Source: Rubrivivax sp. (GTDB taxonomy: Bacteria; Pseudomonadota; Gammaproteobacteria; Burkholderiales; Burkholderiaceae). Taken from it: 64,000 nt of DNA. The notes below the pieces were generated by a model. The model made no database searches. It was not told where the DNA came from and saw only the letters and a program-made list of their open reading frames with translations. Within the stretch, counting starts at the first letter, position 1. Each line of letters starts with the position of its first letter. The DNA lies in assembly GCA_016790225.1 (NCBI GenBank), contig JAEUOZ010000015.1:1-64000 (forward strand), read 5' to 3'. The position numbers and the translations under genes are program-made. Below, in pieces: positions 10,056-19,684 of the stretch.

Positions 10056-10760
10056 ATGTTCTGGCTTGCCACCACCCGCGCTGTCTGTCTGGCTGTGTCC
10101 CTGGCGACCGCGCCGCTGGCGATGGCCGCGGCTCCGGGCACCGCTGCAGGGCCCAGCGCCATCGAACAGGCCTTGGAGCTGTACCAGCGGCAGGACTTTG
10201 CGGCTGCCGCCTCGGCCTTCGAGCGGCTGTCCCGCGTGGGCGTGCCGGCGGCCGATTACAACCTCGCGGTCATGCACCTGCGGCAGGAATTGCCGCAGTC
10301 CTCGCTGCCCGAAGCCATCCGCCTGATGAGGCGCGCGGCAGACAAGGGCTTCGTCACCGCGATGGTCGGGCTGGCGCAGTTGCACGAGCGGGGTGATGTC
10401 GATGGCCGGCGCGATCTGGCGGGCGCGCACCAATGGCATCTGAAGGCCGCGCAGGCCGGCAGCGTCGAGGCGCAGCTGGAGACGGCGACGGCCTTCTATC
10501 TGGGTCGGGGCGCACCCAAGGACATGACGGCAGCCGCGCACTGGTACCGCGAAGCCGCCAAGCGCGGCGATGTCGGTGCGCAGTACCTGATCGCGTCGAT
10601 GTACGAAACCGGGCTGGGCGTGGAACGCGATCTGCGCCTGGCCCGCTACTGGTACGACCTCTGCGCCCGCAATGGCGATGTCGTCGCGGCCGCCAAGCTG
10701 CGCGCGCTGACACCCGCACCCGAAGCCACCGCCCCGGCCGCTGCCGCCTCGGCGCCCTGA
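10056..10760 (+). CDS. exported Sel1/TPR-like repeat protein
   Basis: A 234-aa protein with a cleavable signal peptide (cleavage near AMAAAPG) followed by four or five Sel1-type helical repeats with the pattern A..G...A...L...Y..G.G: for example AQLETATAFYLGRGAPKD and AQYLIASMYETGLGVERD. Such repeats mediate protein contacts in the periplasm. The C-terminus is Ala/Pro-rich. It sits alone on the plus strand between lipB and DUF493, interrupting a conserved block. No catalytic motif is seen. Confidence 0.88.
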   Translation: MFWLATTRAVCLAVSLATAPLAMAAAPGTAAGPSAIEQALELYQRQDFAAAASAFERLSRVGVPAADYNLAVMHLRQELPQSSLPEAIRLMRRAADKGFVTAMVGLAQLHERGDVDGRRDLAGAHQWHLKAAQAGSVEAQLETATAFYLGRGAPKDMTAAAHWYREAAKRGDVGAQYLIASMYETGLGVERDLRLARYWYDLCARNGDVVAAAKLRALTPAPEATAPAAAASAP

Positions 10761-10797
10761 GCGCGGAGCACAGGGCGCCCGCCGTCGCGGGATGGCG

Positions 10798-11073
10798 CTA
10801 CAGCACCACCTTGACCATCGGATGCGCGGTGAGCGCGCGGTACAGGCCGTCGAGCTGCTCGCGGCTCGTGGCCGTGATGGTGATCGTCAGCCCGAGGTAG
10901 TTGCCGCCGCGGCTGGGCCGCTGGGTGACGGCGCTGGCGTCCAGCCCGGGATCGAACTCACGGGCGACCGCAATCATCGCGTCGGCAAAGCCGTCCACAT
11001 GCAAGCCCATCACCTTGATCGGGAAAGCGCTGGGGTACTCGATCAGGGACTTTTCGACTGGCGTCTCGGACAT
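10798..11073 (-). CDS. ybeD: DUF493 (YbeD) family protein
   Basis: A 91-aa ACT-like ferredoxin-fold protein with the family ending (LYRALTAHPMVKVVL) and the motif YPSAFPIKVMG near the start. In many proteobacteria it lies beside lipB and is suspected of modulating lipoate attachment, but its biochemical role is not established. It is 22 bases downstream of the aminotransferase gene. Confidence 0.92.
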   Translation of the reverse strand: MSETPVEKSLIEYPSAFPIKVMGLHVDGFADAMIAVAREFDPGLDASAVTQRPSRGGNYLGLTITITATSREQLDGLYRALTAHPMVKVVL

Positions 11074-11095
11074 CGGGCGGGCCTGTCGTGTCTGC

Positions 11096-11986
11096 TCAGA
11101 TGGACTGTTCGAGCTTGGCGCGCTGGTAGGCCTCGTGCAGGCGCGCGTAGACCGGGCCCGGCTTGCCGCGCAGCGCGCCATGGCCGACCAGCTCGCCATC
11201 GATGCGCGTCACGGGCAGGATTTCCTTGGTCGCCGAAGACAGCATCACTTCGTCTGCCGACAGCACCTCGGCTTCGGACAGGGGCCGCAGATTGAAGGCG
11301 ACACCGCACTCTTCGCACAGCTCGCGCAGCAGCTCGAAGCGGATGCCTTCCAGGACGTGTTCGCTCTTGGGCGCACCGAGCAGCGCGCCTTCGTGGACGA
11401 TCCACACGTTGCACGCGGCCGCCTCGGTGAGGAAGCCGTTGCGGAACATGATGGTCTCGGCCGCGCCGGCATCGGCCGAGATCTGCCGCGCAAAGACATT
11501 GCCCAGCAGCGAGATGCTCTTGATGTCGCCGCGCTCCCAGCGGAAGTCGCGCGCCGTGACGCAGGCCACGCCGTGGTGGCGCTGCTCGGCCGTCGGCGGC
11601 TTCATCACGTTGACCATCATGAAGACGGTGGGCTCGATGCCTTCGGCCATCACGTGATCGCGCAGCGCCACGCCACGCGTGATCTGGATGTAGACCAGCT
11701 GGTCGTCGGCGCCGCTGTCCTGCGCCAGGGATTGCACCAGCGGGCGGATGCGCTCCAGCCAGCCTTCGCGCGTATACGGATTGCGGATGCGCACCTTGCC
11801 CAGACTGCGCTCCAGGCGGGACATGTGCTCGTCGAAGCGGAACAGGCGCCGCCCGTAGACGGGCACAACCTCGTAGATGCCGTCACCGAAGACGAACCCT
11901 CGGTCGAGCACGCTCACCCGTGCTTCGGACAGCGGCGTGACTTGACCGTTGAGGAAGCACAGGGTCTGCGGCAATGCGATCGCCAT
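11096..11986 (-). CDS. class IV PLP-dependent aminotransferase, D-alanine aminotransferase-like
   Basis: A 296-aa fold-type IV aminotransferase. It shows the N-terminal FLNGQVTPLSEARVSVLDRGF, the D-amino-acid family motif YIQITRGVALRDH, and the PLP phosphate-binding TEAAACNVWIV and SSATKEILPVT segments. The RGVALRDH element favours D-amino acid transaminase over branched-chain or aminodeoxychorismate enzymes, and its position behind a D,D-carboxypeptidase (25 bases) fits D-alanine metabolism. Substrate preference is inferred. Confidence 0.88.
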   Translation of the reverse strand: MAIALPQTLCFLNGQVTPLSEARVSVLDRGFVFGDGIYEVVPVYGRRLFRFDEHMSRLERSLGKVRIRNPYTREGWLERIRPLVQSLAQDSGADDQLVYIQITRGVALRDHVMAEGIEPTVFMMVNVMKPPTAEQRHHGVACVTARDFRWERGDIKSISLLGNVFARQISADAGAAETIMFRNGFLTEAAACNVWIVHEGALLGAPKSEHVLEGIRFELLRELCEECGVAFNLRPLSEAEVLSADEVMLSSATKEILPVTRIDGELVGHGALRGKPGPVYARLHEAYQRAKLEQSI

Positions 11987-12011
11987 GGCGAAGTCCTTGG
12001 TTCGAATCAGT

Positions 12012-13211
12012 TCACTTGATCATCAGGCGCACGCTGTCCCAGGTGCGCCCGAAGAAACCCGCCAGCTCAACGGGCTGCTGCACCACCAGCGGGATGCTGG
12101 CCACCGTCGCGCCGGCCGCGGTGGTGACCTTGATCGTGCCCACGCGCTGGCCCTGGGTCAAGGGCGCCACCAGCGGATCGGAGCGCTCGACCACCGTCTT
12201 GAGGCTCGCCGCCTCGCCCTTGGGCACGGTGATGAACAGGCCGGCCGGATGGGGCGTGCCCAGCGCCGCCTCCGCGGCCTTGCCCTTCCAGACCGGCACG
12301 GACACCACCGGCTTGTTGCCCTCGAACAGCTTCACCGCATCCCAGGCCTGGTAGCCCCAGTTCAGCAGCTTCTGGCTTTCGGCCGCGCGCGCCTCGCGCG
12401 AGGCGGTGCCCAGCACCACCGTCAGCAGCCGGCGCTTGCCGTTGGGCAGCTCGCGCACGGCGCTGGCCACGAGGCAGTAGCCCGCCGCATCGGTGAAGCC
12501 GGTCTTCATGCCATCCACGGTGGGATCACGACCCAGCAGCAGGTTGCGGTTGTCCTGCTTGATGTTGTTGAAGGTGTACTGCCGCATGGCGTAGTACGCG
12601 TAGAAGCTGGGGTGCTCCAGGATGATGCGTGCGGCGATCGTGGCCACATCGCGCGCGCTGGCCTGGTGACCCGGCTCCGACAGACCGGTGACGTTCTTGA
12701 ACGCCGTGTTCTTCAGGCCCCAGGCCTGCGCCTGCCGGTTCATCATCGATACAAAGCTGTCCAGGCTGCCGGCCACGCCTTCGGCCAGGACCACGGAGGC
12801 ATCGTTGCCGCTCTGCACGATCATGCCCTTGAGCAGCTCATCGACCCGCGGCGTCATCTTGGGATCGACAAACATCAGCGATCCCCCGCCCTTGCGTTCG
12901 GCCCAGGCGCGCTCGGAAACCGGCAAGGTCTGCTCCAGCGAGAGCTTCTTGTCGCGCAGCGCGTTGAAGACCAGATAGGCCGTCATCAGCTTGGTCAGCG
13001 AAGCCGGGTCTGCGGGCGCATCGGCCTCGCGCTCGGCCAGCACCTGGTTGCTGGCCAGATCCACCAGGATGTACTGGCGTGCCGCGACCTCGGGCGGCTG
13101 CGGCACTTGCGCGTCAACCCGTGGCACGGCCAGTGCAAACAGCAGAAGGACGCCGAAGGTGTTCCGAAGCAGAGAGGGCAGCAGGCGGGACGACAAGAGG
13201 TTCATGTTCAC
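12012..13211 (-). CDS. dacC: D-alanyl-D-alanine carboxypeptidase (PBP5/6 family)
   Basis: Trims the terminal D-Ala of peptidoglycan pentapeptides in the periplasm. At 399 aa it has a signal peptide, the SxxK serine in PASLTKLM (near residue 73), SGN in QSGNDASV, and KTG in GMKTGFTDAAGY. The C-terminal beta domain ends in a short amphipathic helix (DSVRLMIK), the usual membrane anchor of this family. The symbol dacC is a convenience; dacA is equally defensible. Confidence 0.94.
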   Translation of the reverse strand: MNMNLLSSRLLPSLLRNTFGVLLLFALAVPRVDAQVPQPPEVAARQYILVDLASNQVLAEREADAPADPASLTKLMTAYLVFNALRDKKLSLEQTLPVSERAWAERKGGGSLMFVDPKMTPRVDELLKGMIVQSGNDASVVLAEGVAGSLDSFVSMMNRQAQAWGLKNTAFKNVTGLSEPGHQASARDVATIAARIILEHPSFYAYYAMRQYTFNNIKQDNRNLLLGRDPTVDGMKTGFTDAAGYCLVASAVRELPNGKRRLLTVVLGTASREARAAESQKLLNWGYQAWDAVKLFEGNKPVVSVPVWKGKAAEAALGTPHPAGLFITVPKGEAASLKTVVERSDPLVAPLTQGQRVGTIKVTTAAGATVASIPLVVQQPVELAGFFGRTWDSVRLMIK

Positions 13212-13226
13212 CAGAGTTGCGGGCCC

Positions 13227-13844
13227 TCAGGAGCGGCCCAGGGTCAGGAGGATCTGCTTGAGCACGGCCAGCTGGCCGTGGAAGAAGTGGCCTGCGCCTG
13301 GCAGGACCATCACCGGCAGGCCCTGCGGACGCGCCCAGTCCATCACCGCCGCCAGGGGCACGACCTCGTCGCGCTCGCCATGAACGACGCCGGTCGCGGG
13401 TGACACCGGCGCCGGCGGGAAATTGACGACGGCCGGGCCGACCAGCAGCAGCCTGGCCAGCGCCGGGTCGCCTTCGAAGGCCTGCGCCACGTGCGTGGCC
13501 ACCGAGGCACCGAACGAGAAACCGCCCAACGCCAGTCGCTCGCCGTCCTTGCGGCAGGCGGTCAGCACGGCGCGCGCATCGTCGATTTCGCCGATGCCAC
13601 GATCCCAGTGGCCTGCCGATTCGCCGACGCCGCGGAAGTTGAAACGCACGGTCCGCCAGCCCAGCTGCAGGAACGCTCGCGCCAGGGTCTGCACGACCTT
13701 GTTGTCCATGGTGCCACCATGCTGCGGATGCGGATGGCACAGCAGGGCCATGCCCACGCTTTGGCCACCCTCGGGCTCGTCAAGGGCGCACTGCAGTGAT
13801 CCCGCAGGCCCCGGCACCAGCAGACGCTGGGTGCGCGGGTTCAT
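13227..13844 (-). CDS. alpha/beta hydrolase of the short CHPHP/GFSFGA class
   Basis: A 205-aa serine-hydrolase fold protein. The nucleophile elbow is GGFSFGAS, the His-Pro motif LLCHPHPQHGGTMDN precedes it, RFNFRGVGES follows, and the catalytic Asp/His are in GERDEVV and GAGHFFHG. The substrate is unknown; the family is widespread in proteobacteria. Its start overlaps the ferredoxin stop by one base (TGATG), so they are translationally coupled. Confidence 0.87.
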   Translation of the reverse strand: MNPRTQRLLVPGPAGSLQCALDEPEGGQSVGMALLCHPHPQHGGTMDNKVVQTLARAFLQLGWRTVRFNFRGVGESAGHWDRGIGEIDDARAVLTACRKDGERLALGGFSFGASVATHVAQAFEGDPALARLLLVGPAVVNFPPAPVSPATGVVHGERDEVVPLAAVMDWARPQGLPVMVLPGAGHFFHGQLAVLKQILLTLGRS

Positions 13845-14170
13845 CAGCGGCCGACATCCGGCGGCAGGCGCAGGCGCTCCACCGGGCGGCCTTCGATCAG
13901 GTGCGACTGCACGATCTCGTCGATGTCCGCCTTGTCGACATAGGTGTACCAGACGCCCTCGGGGTAGACCACCGCCACCGGGCCGCCGGCGCAACGATCC
14001 AGACAGCCGGCCTTGTTGACACGCACCCCACCCGCGCCATGGGCCCCGGCAGCCTTCACCCGCGACTTGCAGTGCTCGAATGCCCCCTGGGAATCGTGCT
14101 GGGCGCAGGCGGTCTCGTTGTTGTCCCGCTGGTTCAGACAGAAGAAGATGTGGTGCTTGTAATAGCTCAT
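13844..14170 (-). CDS. thioredoxin-like [2Fe-2S] ferredoxin
   Basis: A 108-aa protein of the thioredoxin-like ferredoxin family. Cysteines are arranged as FFCLNQRD..ETACAQHDSQG...HCKSRVK...NKAGCLDRCAGGP, and the C-terminal VVYPEGVWY strand is typical. The first motif is CLN rather than the CTN found in some relatives. It is probably an electron carrier; its partner is not evident. Confidence 0.88.
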   Translation of the reverse strand: MSYYKHHIFFCLNQRDNNETACAQHDSQGAFEHCKSRVKAAGAHGAGGVRVNKAGCLDRCAGGPVAVVYPEGVWYTYVDKADIDEIVQSHLIEGRPVERLRLPPDVGR

Positions 14171-14196
14171 CGGGGAATTGTAGGCAGCCGCGGGTT

Positions 14197-15306
14197 TCAG
14201 CCCCGGCGCGCCAGCCGAGAGACCAGCCAGCCGATGGCTACATACGGCCAGAGCAGGCCGACCCAGCGCGCCAGCCCGTGAAAGTGGATGAAGCGGCCCT
14301 GCTCCCAGCCTTGCAGGCTGGCGGCGTAATAGGGGTCGGCCGGGGCTTCCGCCACCAGCACGACCATGGCCGTCAGGGCCACCAGGCCCAGGGCGGCCGA
14401 CACCCGGGGGCCGGCGATGGTGAGCAACATGCCCAACGCGGTCGCCACGCCCAGCGACTGCAGCGTATGGCGCGTGATCCAGGTTCCGGCGTGGTCCGGA
14501 CCGAAGTTGAGTGCCGTGGACAGGGTCATCACGATCAAGGCGATCGCCGCCGCGCCGGGCGCCAGCAGCCCGCGACGCCAGCCCGGCCGCGTGATGGCGC
14601 TGGCCAGCATGCAGGGCGCCAGCAGCCCGCAGCCGATGGCCATGAACTCCTGCAGCGGCGAAAGCGGCCGCAGGGGCGATGCGGGCCCCTGCAGGTAATG
14701 CTCGACCCAGGCTTGAACGGGCGTGCCCTCGGTCGCCCATTCGACCAGCGCCCGAAGCTCAGGGCCGATCTGGCCCATGCCCAAGGGCACCGCCGTCGGA
14801 AACAGCAGGCCCAGCGGCCAGATCAGCAGCAGGGCCGCCGCTGGCGCGCTCTGGGGCAGCAGCCACCGTTCACGCAGGCGATCCCACAGATCCATCAGGC
14901 CCGTCGCCTGGGCCAGCCAGGCGACGGCGGCACCGGCCAAGGCGCCGAGCGTGTTGTTGAACCAGTCCCGCTGCGAAGGAAAGCGGCGCGGGATGAAATG
15001 CTGCAGCACTTCCATCGTGTACGACACCGCGCTGGGCAGCAGCACCGCGACCAGCAAGGCCTTGGCCACGCCTCCACCGCCGCGCACCATCATGGCAAAC
15101 AGCATCGCGCCGAAGGGCAGGTAACCCAGCAGGTTGGCCCATTCGTCGAACCGGTTGCGCCAGGGTGGCCAGCTCAGCCACAGCAGTTCCCGCGCCGTGG
15201 CGCCAGCGGGCCACAACCATCCTTCGAAGGGATGCAGGCTCGCATAGACGAGCAGCATCAGGTAGGCCAGCGCCAGCAGTCCCGACAGGCTGCGGTCCGC
15301 TTTCAT
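14197..15306 (-). CDS. VanZ-like multi-spanning membrane protein
   Basis: A 369-aa integral membrane protein. The N-terminal third has the VanZ pattern (YASLHPFEGW, then the motif RNRFDEWANLLGYLPFGAM), followed by about six further hydrophobic helices. VanZ homologues are linked to glycopeptide resistance and to phosphatidyl- or sugar-containing envelope polymers, but the role in this lineage is unknown. It sits between hemJ and the ferredoxin gene in a tightly packed minus-strand run. Confidence 0.8.
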   Translation of the reverse strand: MKADRSLSGLLALAYLMLLVYASLHPFEGWLWPAGATARELLWLSWPPWRNRFDEWANLLGYLPFGAMLFAMMVRGGGGVAKALLVAVLLPSAVSYTMEVLQHFIPRRFPSQRDWFNNTLGALAGAAVAWLAQATGLMDLWDRLRERWLLPQSAPAAALLLIWPLGLLFPTAVPLGMGQIGPELRALVEWATEGTPVQAWVEHYLQGPASPLRPLSPLQEFMAIGCGLLAPCMLASAITRPGWRRGLLAPGAAAIALIVMTLSTALNFGPDHAGTWITRHTLQSLGVATALGMLLTIAGPRVSAALGLVALTAMVVLVAEAPADPYYAASLQGWEQGRFIHFHGLARWVGLLWPYVAIGWLVSRLARRG

Positions 15307-15319
15307 CGCACGGGATGGG

Positions 15320-15754
15320 TCAGAACGGCTTCACCACGACCAGCACGACGGTAGCTGCAAAGGCCAGCACGGCGATCTCGTTGAAGACGCGAAACCACCG
15401 GTGGCTGCGGCGGTTCTCGCCGCGCTGGAAGGACTTCAGCAATCGCCCGCAGGCGATCTGGTAGCCGATGGCGGCGCCCACCAGCAGCAGCTTGGCGTGC
15501 ATCCACCCCTGCCCCGCGCCGACGCCGTAGCCAAGCCACAGCACCAGACCGAGCCCGAGGGCGATGGCCATCAGGCCGTGCCCGAAACGCTGCAGCTTGC
15601 CGGCCATCAGCAGGAGCCGGTCCCGTTCGGCCAGACTGTCAGCCGGAACCATTGCCAGGTTCACGAAGATGCGCGGCAGGTAGAACAGCGCCGCGAACCA
15701 GCTGGCCACAAAGACGATGTGGAAAGCCTTGAACCACAAGTAAGCCGCAGACAT
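15320..15754 (-). CDS. hemJ: HemJ-like protoporphyrinogen IX oxidase (UPF0093/CopD family)
   Basis: A 144-aa inner-membrane protein with four predicted helices. It has the conserved N-terminal FKAFHIVFVASWFAALFYLP with His11, the HAKL motif, and the ending VVLVVVKPF typical of HemJ. HemJ oxidises protoporphyrinogen IX in bacteria lacking HemG/HemY. Its head-to-head position with hemB (about 200 bases apart) supports a haem role. Automatic annotation often calls it CopD family. Confidence 0.8.
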   Translation of the reverse strand: MSAAYLWFKAFHIVFVASWFAALFYLPRIFVNLAMVPADSLAERDRLLLMAGKLQRFGHGLMAIALGLGLVLWLGYGVGAGQGWMHAKLLLVGAAIGYQIACGRLLKSFQRGENRRSHRWFRVFNEIAVLAFAATVVLVVVKPF

Positions 15755-15817
15755 GGTGCGATTATGGTGGGCAGCCTGCGCGTGTCGTCGATTCAGGCCT
15801 GCAGGTACCGCAGGCAC

Positions 15818-16973
<1,156 letters not shown>

Positions 16974-16986
16974 CGGCGGCGGCACG

Positions 16987-18087
16987 GTGCAGGTCTTTCA
17001 CATCGTCCAGGACCAGTTCGCCGAGCTGCCTGACCTGCCCCAGCAGCTGCCTGAAGCCGGATTCCTGTGGATCGGCACCGGGCGCCGGGAGTTCGAGGTC
17101 CGGCACGCCGAGCTGCAGGCCGCGCTGTTGCGCTGGACCGGCGCGCCGCTCGTCGATCTGCACGTCGCCGACCTGCTGAACATCCAGCTGCCCAGCCACT
17201 ACGACTACACCTCGTCCTATGACCTGATGGTGTTCCGGCGCCTGGCGGCCAGCGCCGCGCCGGCCTGGGGCGGCAGCACCCTGCAGACCACGGCCGAGGA
17301 AGCCCGGCAGACGCTGCAGGCCATCGACACCAGCCCGGTGGGCTTTGCCGTCTTCGACCGCGTCCTGCTGACCGTGCATCCGGCCGATTGCGCCGTGCGC
17401 GAATACTTCGCGCAGCGCCTGAGCGGCCAGCAAGGCACGGTCGAGGCACGCGGCGCCTCGCGCATGCCGGCCGGCCCGGCCGATCTGATGCTGCGCATGG
17501 TCAACCACATGGTGGACAGCTACCTGGACCTGCGGCGCCTGCTCACGCGCCAGCTGAGCACCTTGCAGCGCGAGCTGCTGGATCCCAAGAGCCGCTTCAA
17601 CGACTGGCAGGTGCTGCTCGATTCACGCAACGCGCTGCACGAGCTGGAGGACACCTGCGAGGACCAGCGCAGCGCGGTGCAGGAGTGGCTGGATGCGCTG
17701 GACGAGTGGCCGCTGGAACCCGGCGCGGACAAGCAGCGCGAGCGCGAGCTGCTGCGCGTGCGCACGCGCGACGTGCTGGAACACGTGGAGCGCGTGCTCT
17801 CCCACGTGCGCCGACTGGAGCAATCGGCCGAAGTCGCGGTGCAGATGCACTTCTCGGCCCTCGGCCACCGAACGAACGACATCATGCGCACCCTGACCGC
17901 GCTGACGGCCGTCTTCCTGCCGCTGAACCTCATCACCGGCTTCTTCGGCATGAACTTCGACGGCCTGCCCCTGATCCACACCGAGACCGGCGTGTGGATC
18001 GCAGCCATGATGATGCTGGTGGTCGTCGTCGGCCTGGGAGGCTTCTTCTGGCGCCGCCGCTATCTGGGCAGCGCTCGTCGCCACTGA
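16987..18087 (+). CDS. corA: CorA family divalent-metal transporter
   Basis: A 366-aa membrane protein with a large soluble N-terminal domain, a long helical region (residues 175-295, rich in Glu/Arg/Leu) and two C-terminal helices. The signature GMN follows the first helix (FFGMNFDGLP), and the second helix ends in a basic tail (FFWRRRYLG). The GTG start lies 13 bases after hemB, so they may be cotranscribed. Transport of Mg2+, Ni2+ or Zn2+ cannot be told apart from sequence. Confidence 0.9.
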   Translation: MQVFHIVQDQFAELPDLPQQLPEAGFLWIGTGRREFEVRHAELQAALLRWTGAPLVDLHVADLLNIQLPSHYDYTSSYDLMVFRRLAASAAPAWGGSTLQTTAEEARQTLQAIDTSPVGFAVFDRVLLTVHPADCAVREYFAQRLSGQQGTVEARGASRMPAGPADLMLRMVNHMVDSYLDLRRLLTRQLSTLQRELLDPKSRFNDWQVLLDSRNALHELEDTCEDQRSAVQEWLDALDEWPLEPGADKQRERELLRVRTRDVLEHVERVLSHVRRLEQSAEVAVQMHFSALGHRTNDIMRTLTALTAVFLPLNLITGFFGMNFDGLPLIHTETGVWIAAMMMLVVVVGLGGFFWRRRYLGSARRH

Positions 18088-18108
18088 GGCACCGACCCTG
18101 CGCGAAGC

Positions 18109-18606
18109 TCAGTCCGGCGCCGCTGCGCCGCCCGCATAGGGATCGGCCACGCCCAGCACGGCCAGCAGGCGGACTTCCAGCGCTTCCATCGCCTGCGCCT
18201 GCCGTGCCCTGAGGTGGTCATGGCCCTGGGCGTGCAGCGCAGCGTGCACCAGCAGATGCGCATAGTGATCGGCCACCGATTTGTGCTGCTCGGCCGCCTC
18301 GCGCTCCACGACCTCGGCGCAGAGCACCAGGTCGGCCATGACGACGGGCTCCCGCGCGTAGTCGAAGGTCAGCACGTTGGTGGCGTAGTCCTTGCGCCGG
18401 TAGCCGAGATTCAGCGCGCGGCCTTCCTCGGGCGAGACGATGCGCACCGTCAGCTCCGCCGGGCCACGCAGGGCCACGCGCAGGCAGCGCGCGACAAAGC
18501 TCCGCCGCAGCAGCGCGCGATGGCGGCCATCCGGCTGCTGCAGCGACAGACGCAGCGACGCCGCCGCCAGGCCCCTTGCGACAGCTGGCCCGGCCGGAGG
18601 CTTCAA
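18109..18606 (-). CDS. ybeY: endoribonuclease YbeY
   Basis: Metal-dependent RNase used in 16S rRNA maturation and ribosome quality control. The 165-aa protein has the zinc motif HAALHAQGHDH near residues 129-139, following the usual LNLGYRRKDYATNVLTF segment. It starts with TTG (18606) overlapping the phoH stop (TTGA), so translation is coupled to PhoH. Confidence 0.95.
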   Translation of the reverse strand: MKPPAGPAVARGLAAASLRLSLQQPDGRHRALLRRSFVARCLRVALRGPAELTVRIVSPEEGRALNLGYRRKDYATNVLTFDYAREPVVMADLVLCAEVVEREAAEQHKSVADHYAHLLVHAALHAQGHDHLRARQAQAMEALEVRLLAVLGVADPYAGGAAAPD

Positions 18607-19577
18607 CGCCCCTCCCGCGCGGCGTCGTAGGCCTGCACGATGCGCGCCACCAGCGGGTGGCGCACGACATCCTCGGCGCCGAACTGCGTGAAGGCCACAC
18701 CGTCCACGCCTTGCAGCACCTGCTGCGCATCGATCAGTCCGCTGGGCGTGGCGGCCGGCAGGTCGATCTGGCTCACATCGCCGGTGATCACGCAGCGGCT
18801 GCCGAAGCCCAGGCGCGTGAGAAACATCTTCATCTGCTCGCGCGTGGTGTTCTGCGCTTCGTCCAGGATGACAAACGCATGGTTGAGCGTTCGACCGCGC
18901 ATGAAGGCCAGCGGCGCGATCTCGATCAGGCCCTTCTCGAAGGCCTTGGCCACACGCTCCGGGCCCATCAGGTCATACAGCGCGTCGTACAGCGGGCGCA
19001 GGTAGGGATCGACCTTCTGCGCCAGATCGCCGGGCAGGAAGCCCAGCCGCTCGCCGGCCTCCACGGCCGGGCGCGTCAGCACCAGCCGCTGCACGCTCTG
19101 GCGCTCCAGCGCATCCACCGCACAGGCCACGGCCAGGAAGGTCTTGCCCGTGCCCGCGGGGCCGATGCCGAAGCACACGTCCTCCTTGAGCATCTGGCGC
19201 AGGTACTGGATCTGGTTGCGCGTGCGGCCCCGCAGCTCGCTGCGCCGCGTGTGCAGAACCGGGGACGGGCCCGGGCCTGCGCCGTCCGTCGCCGCATCGG
19301 CCCGGGGATCCGGCGCCGCGTCGGTGCGCGCCTCGGCCAGCGCCAGCTCCAGCGCCTGGCCTTGCACGGCTGCGCCCTCCTGGGCGTAGAGACGCTGCAG
19401 CAGCTGCAGTGCGCGCGCCGCCGCCGTGTCCTCACCCTGAACGGTCAGCTGGGGTCCGCGGCGCGAGATGCTCACGCCCAGGGCTTGCTCGATACGCCGC
19501 AGGTGGGCATCCATCGGCCCGCAAAGCTCGGCCAGACGGATGTTGTTCTCGGGTTCAAATCGATGACGAAGGCTCAC
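18603..19577 (-). CDS. phoH: PhoH family ATPase
   Basis: A 324-aa P-loop ATPase with an N-terminal KH-like region and a C-terminal PhoH domain. Walker A is [13 protein letters not shown], Walker B is [10 protein letters not shown], and the arginine loop is [18 protein letters not shown] use the GTG at 19577 because the sequence from there ([19 protein letters not shown]) is the normal beginning of the family; a longer open frame upstream is antisense to the kinase gene. It precedes ybeY by overlap. Role in RNA metabolism is inferred from association with YbeY. Confidence 0.94.
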   Translation of the reverse strand: MSLRHRFEPENNIRLAELCGPMDAHLRRIEQALGVSISRRGPQLTVQGEDTAAARALQLLQRLYAQEGAAVQGQALELALAEARTDAAPDPRADAATDGAGPGPSPVLHTRRSELRGRTRNQIQYLRQMLKEDVCFGIGPAGTGKTFLAVACAVDALERQSVQRLVLTRPAVEAGERLGFLPGDLAQKVDPYLRPLYDALYDLMGPERVAKAFEKGLIEIAPLAFMRGRTLNHAFVILDEAQNTTREQMKMFLTRLGFGSRCVITGDVSQIDLPAATPSGLIDAQQVLQGVDGVAFTQFGAEDVVRHPLVARIVQAYDAAREGR

Positions 19578-19684
19578 AGTCGGACTTTTGCGATGCAGCG
19601 ACGCGCACGGGGCGAAAGGGAGGCCGATTCTCCACAGCTCTGCGCCAGTCTGCGCCCCGCGCCATCCTGCACAATCCCCGCCCC

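Noticed and set aside
11990..12012. ggttcgaatc resembling a tRNA T-arm
   Set aside because: It lies in the 25-base gap before the aminotransferase start with no acceptor or anticodon arms around it.
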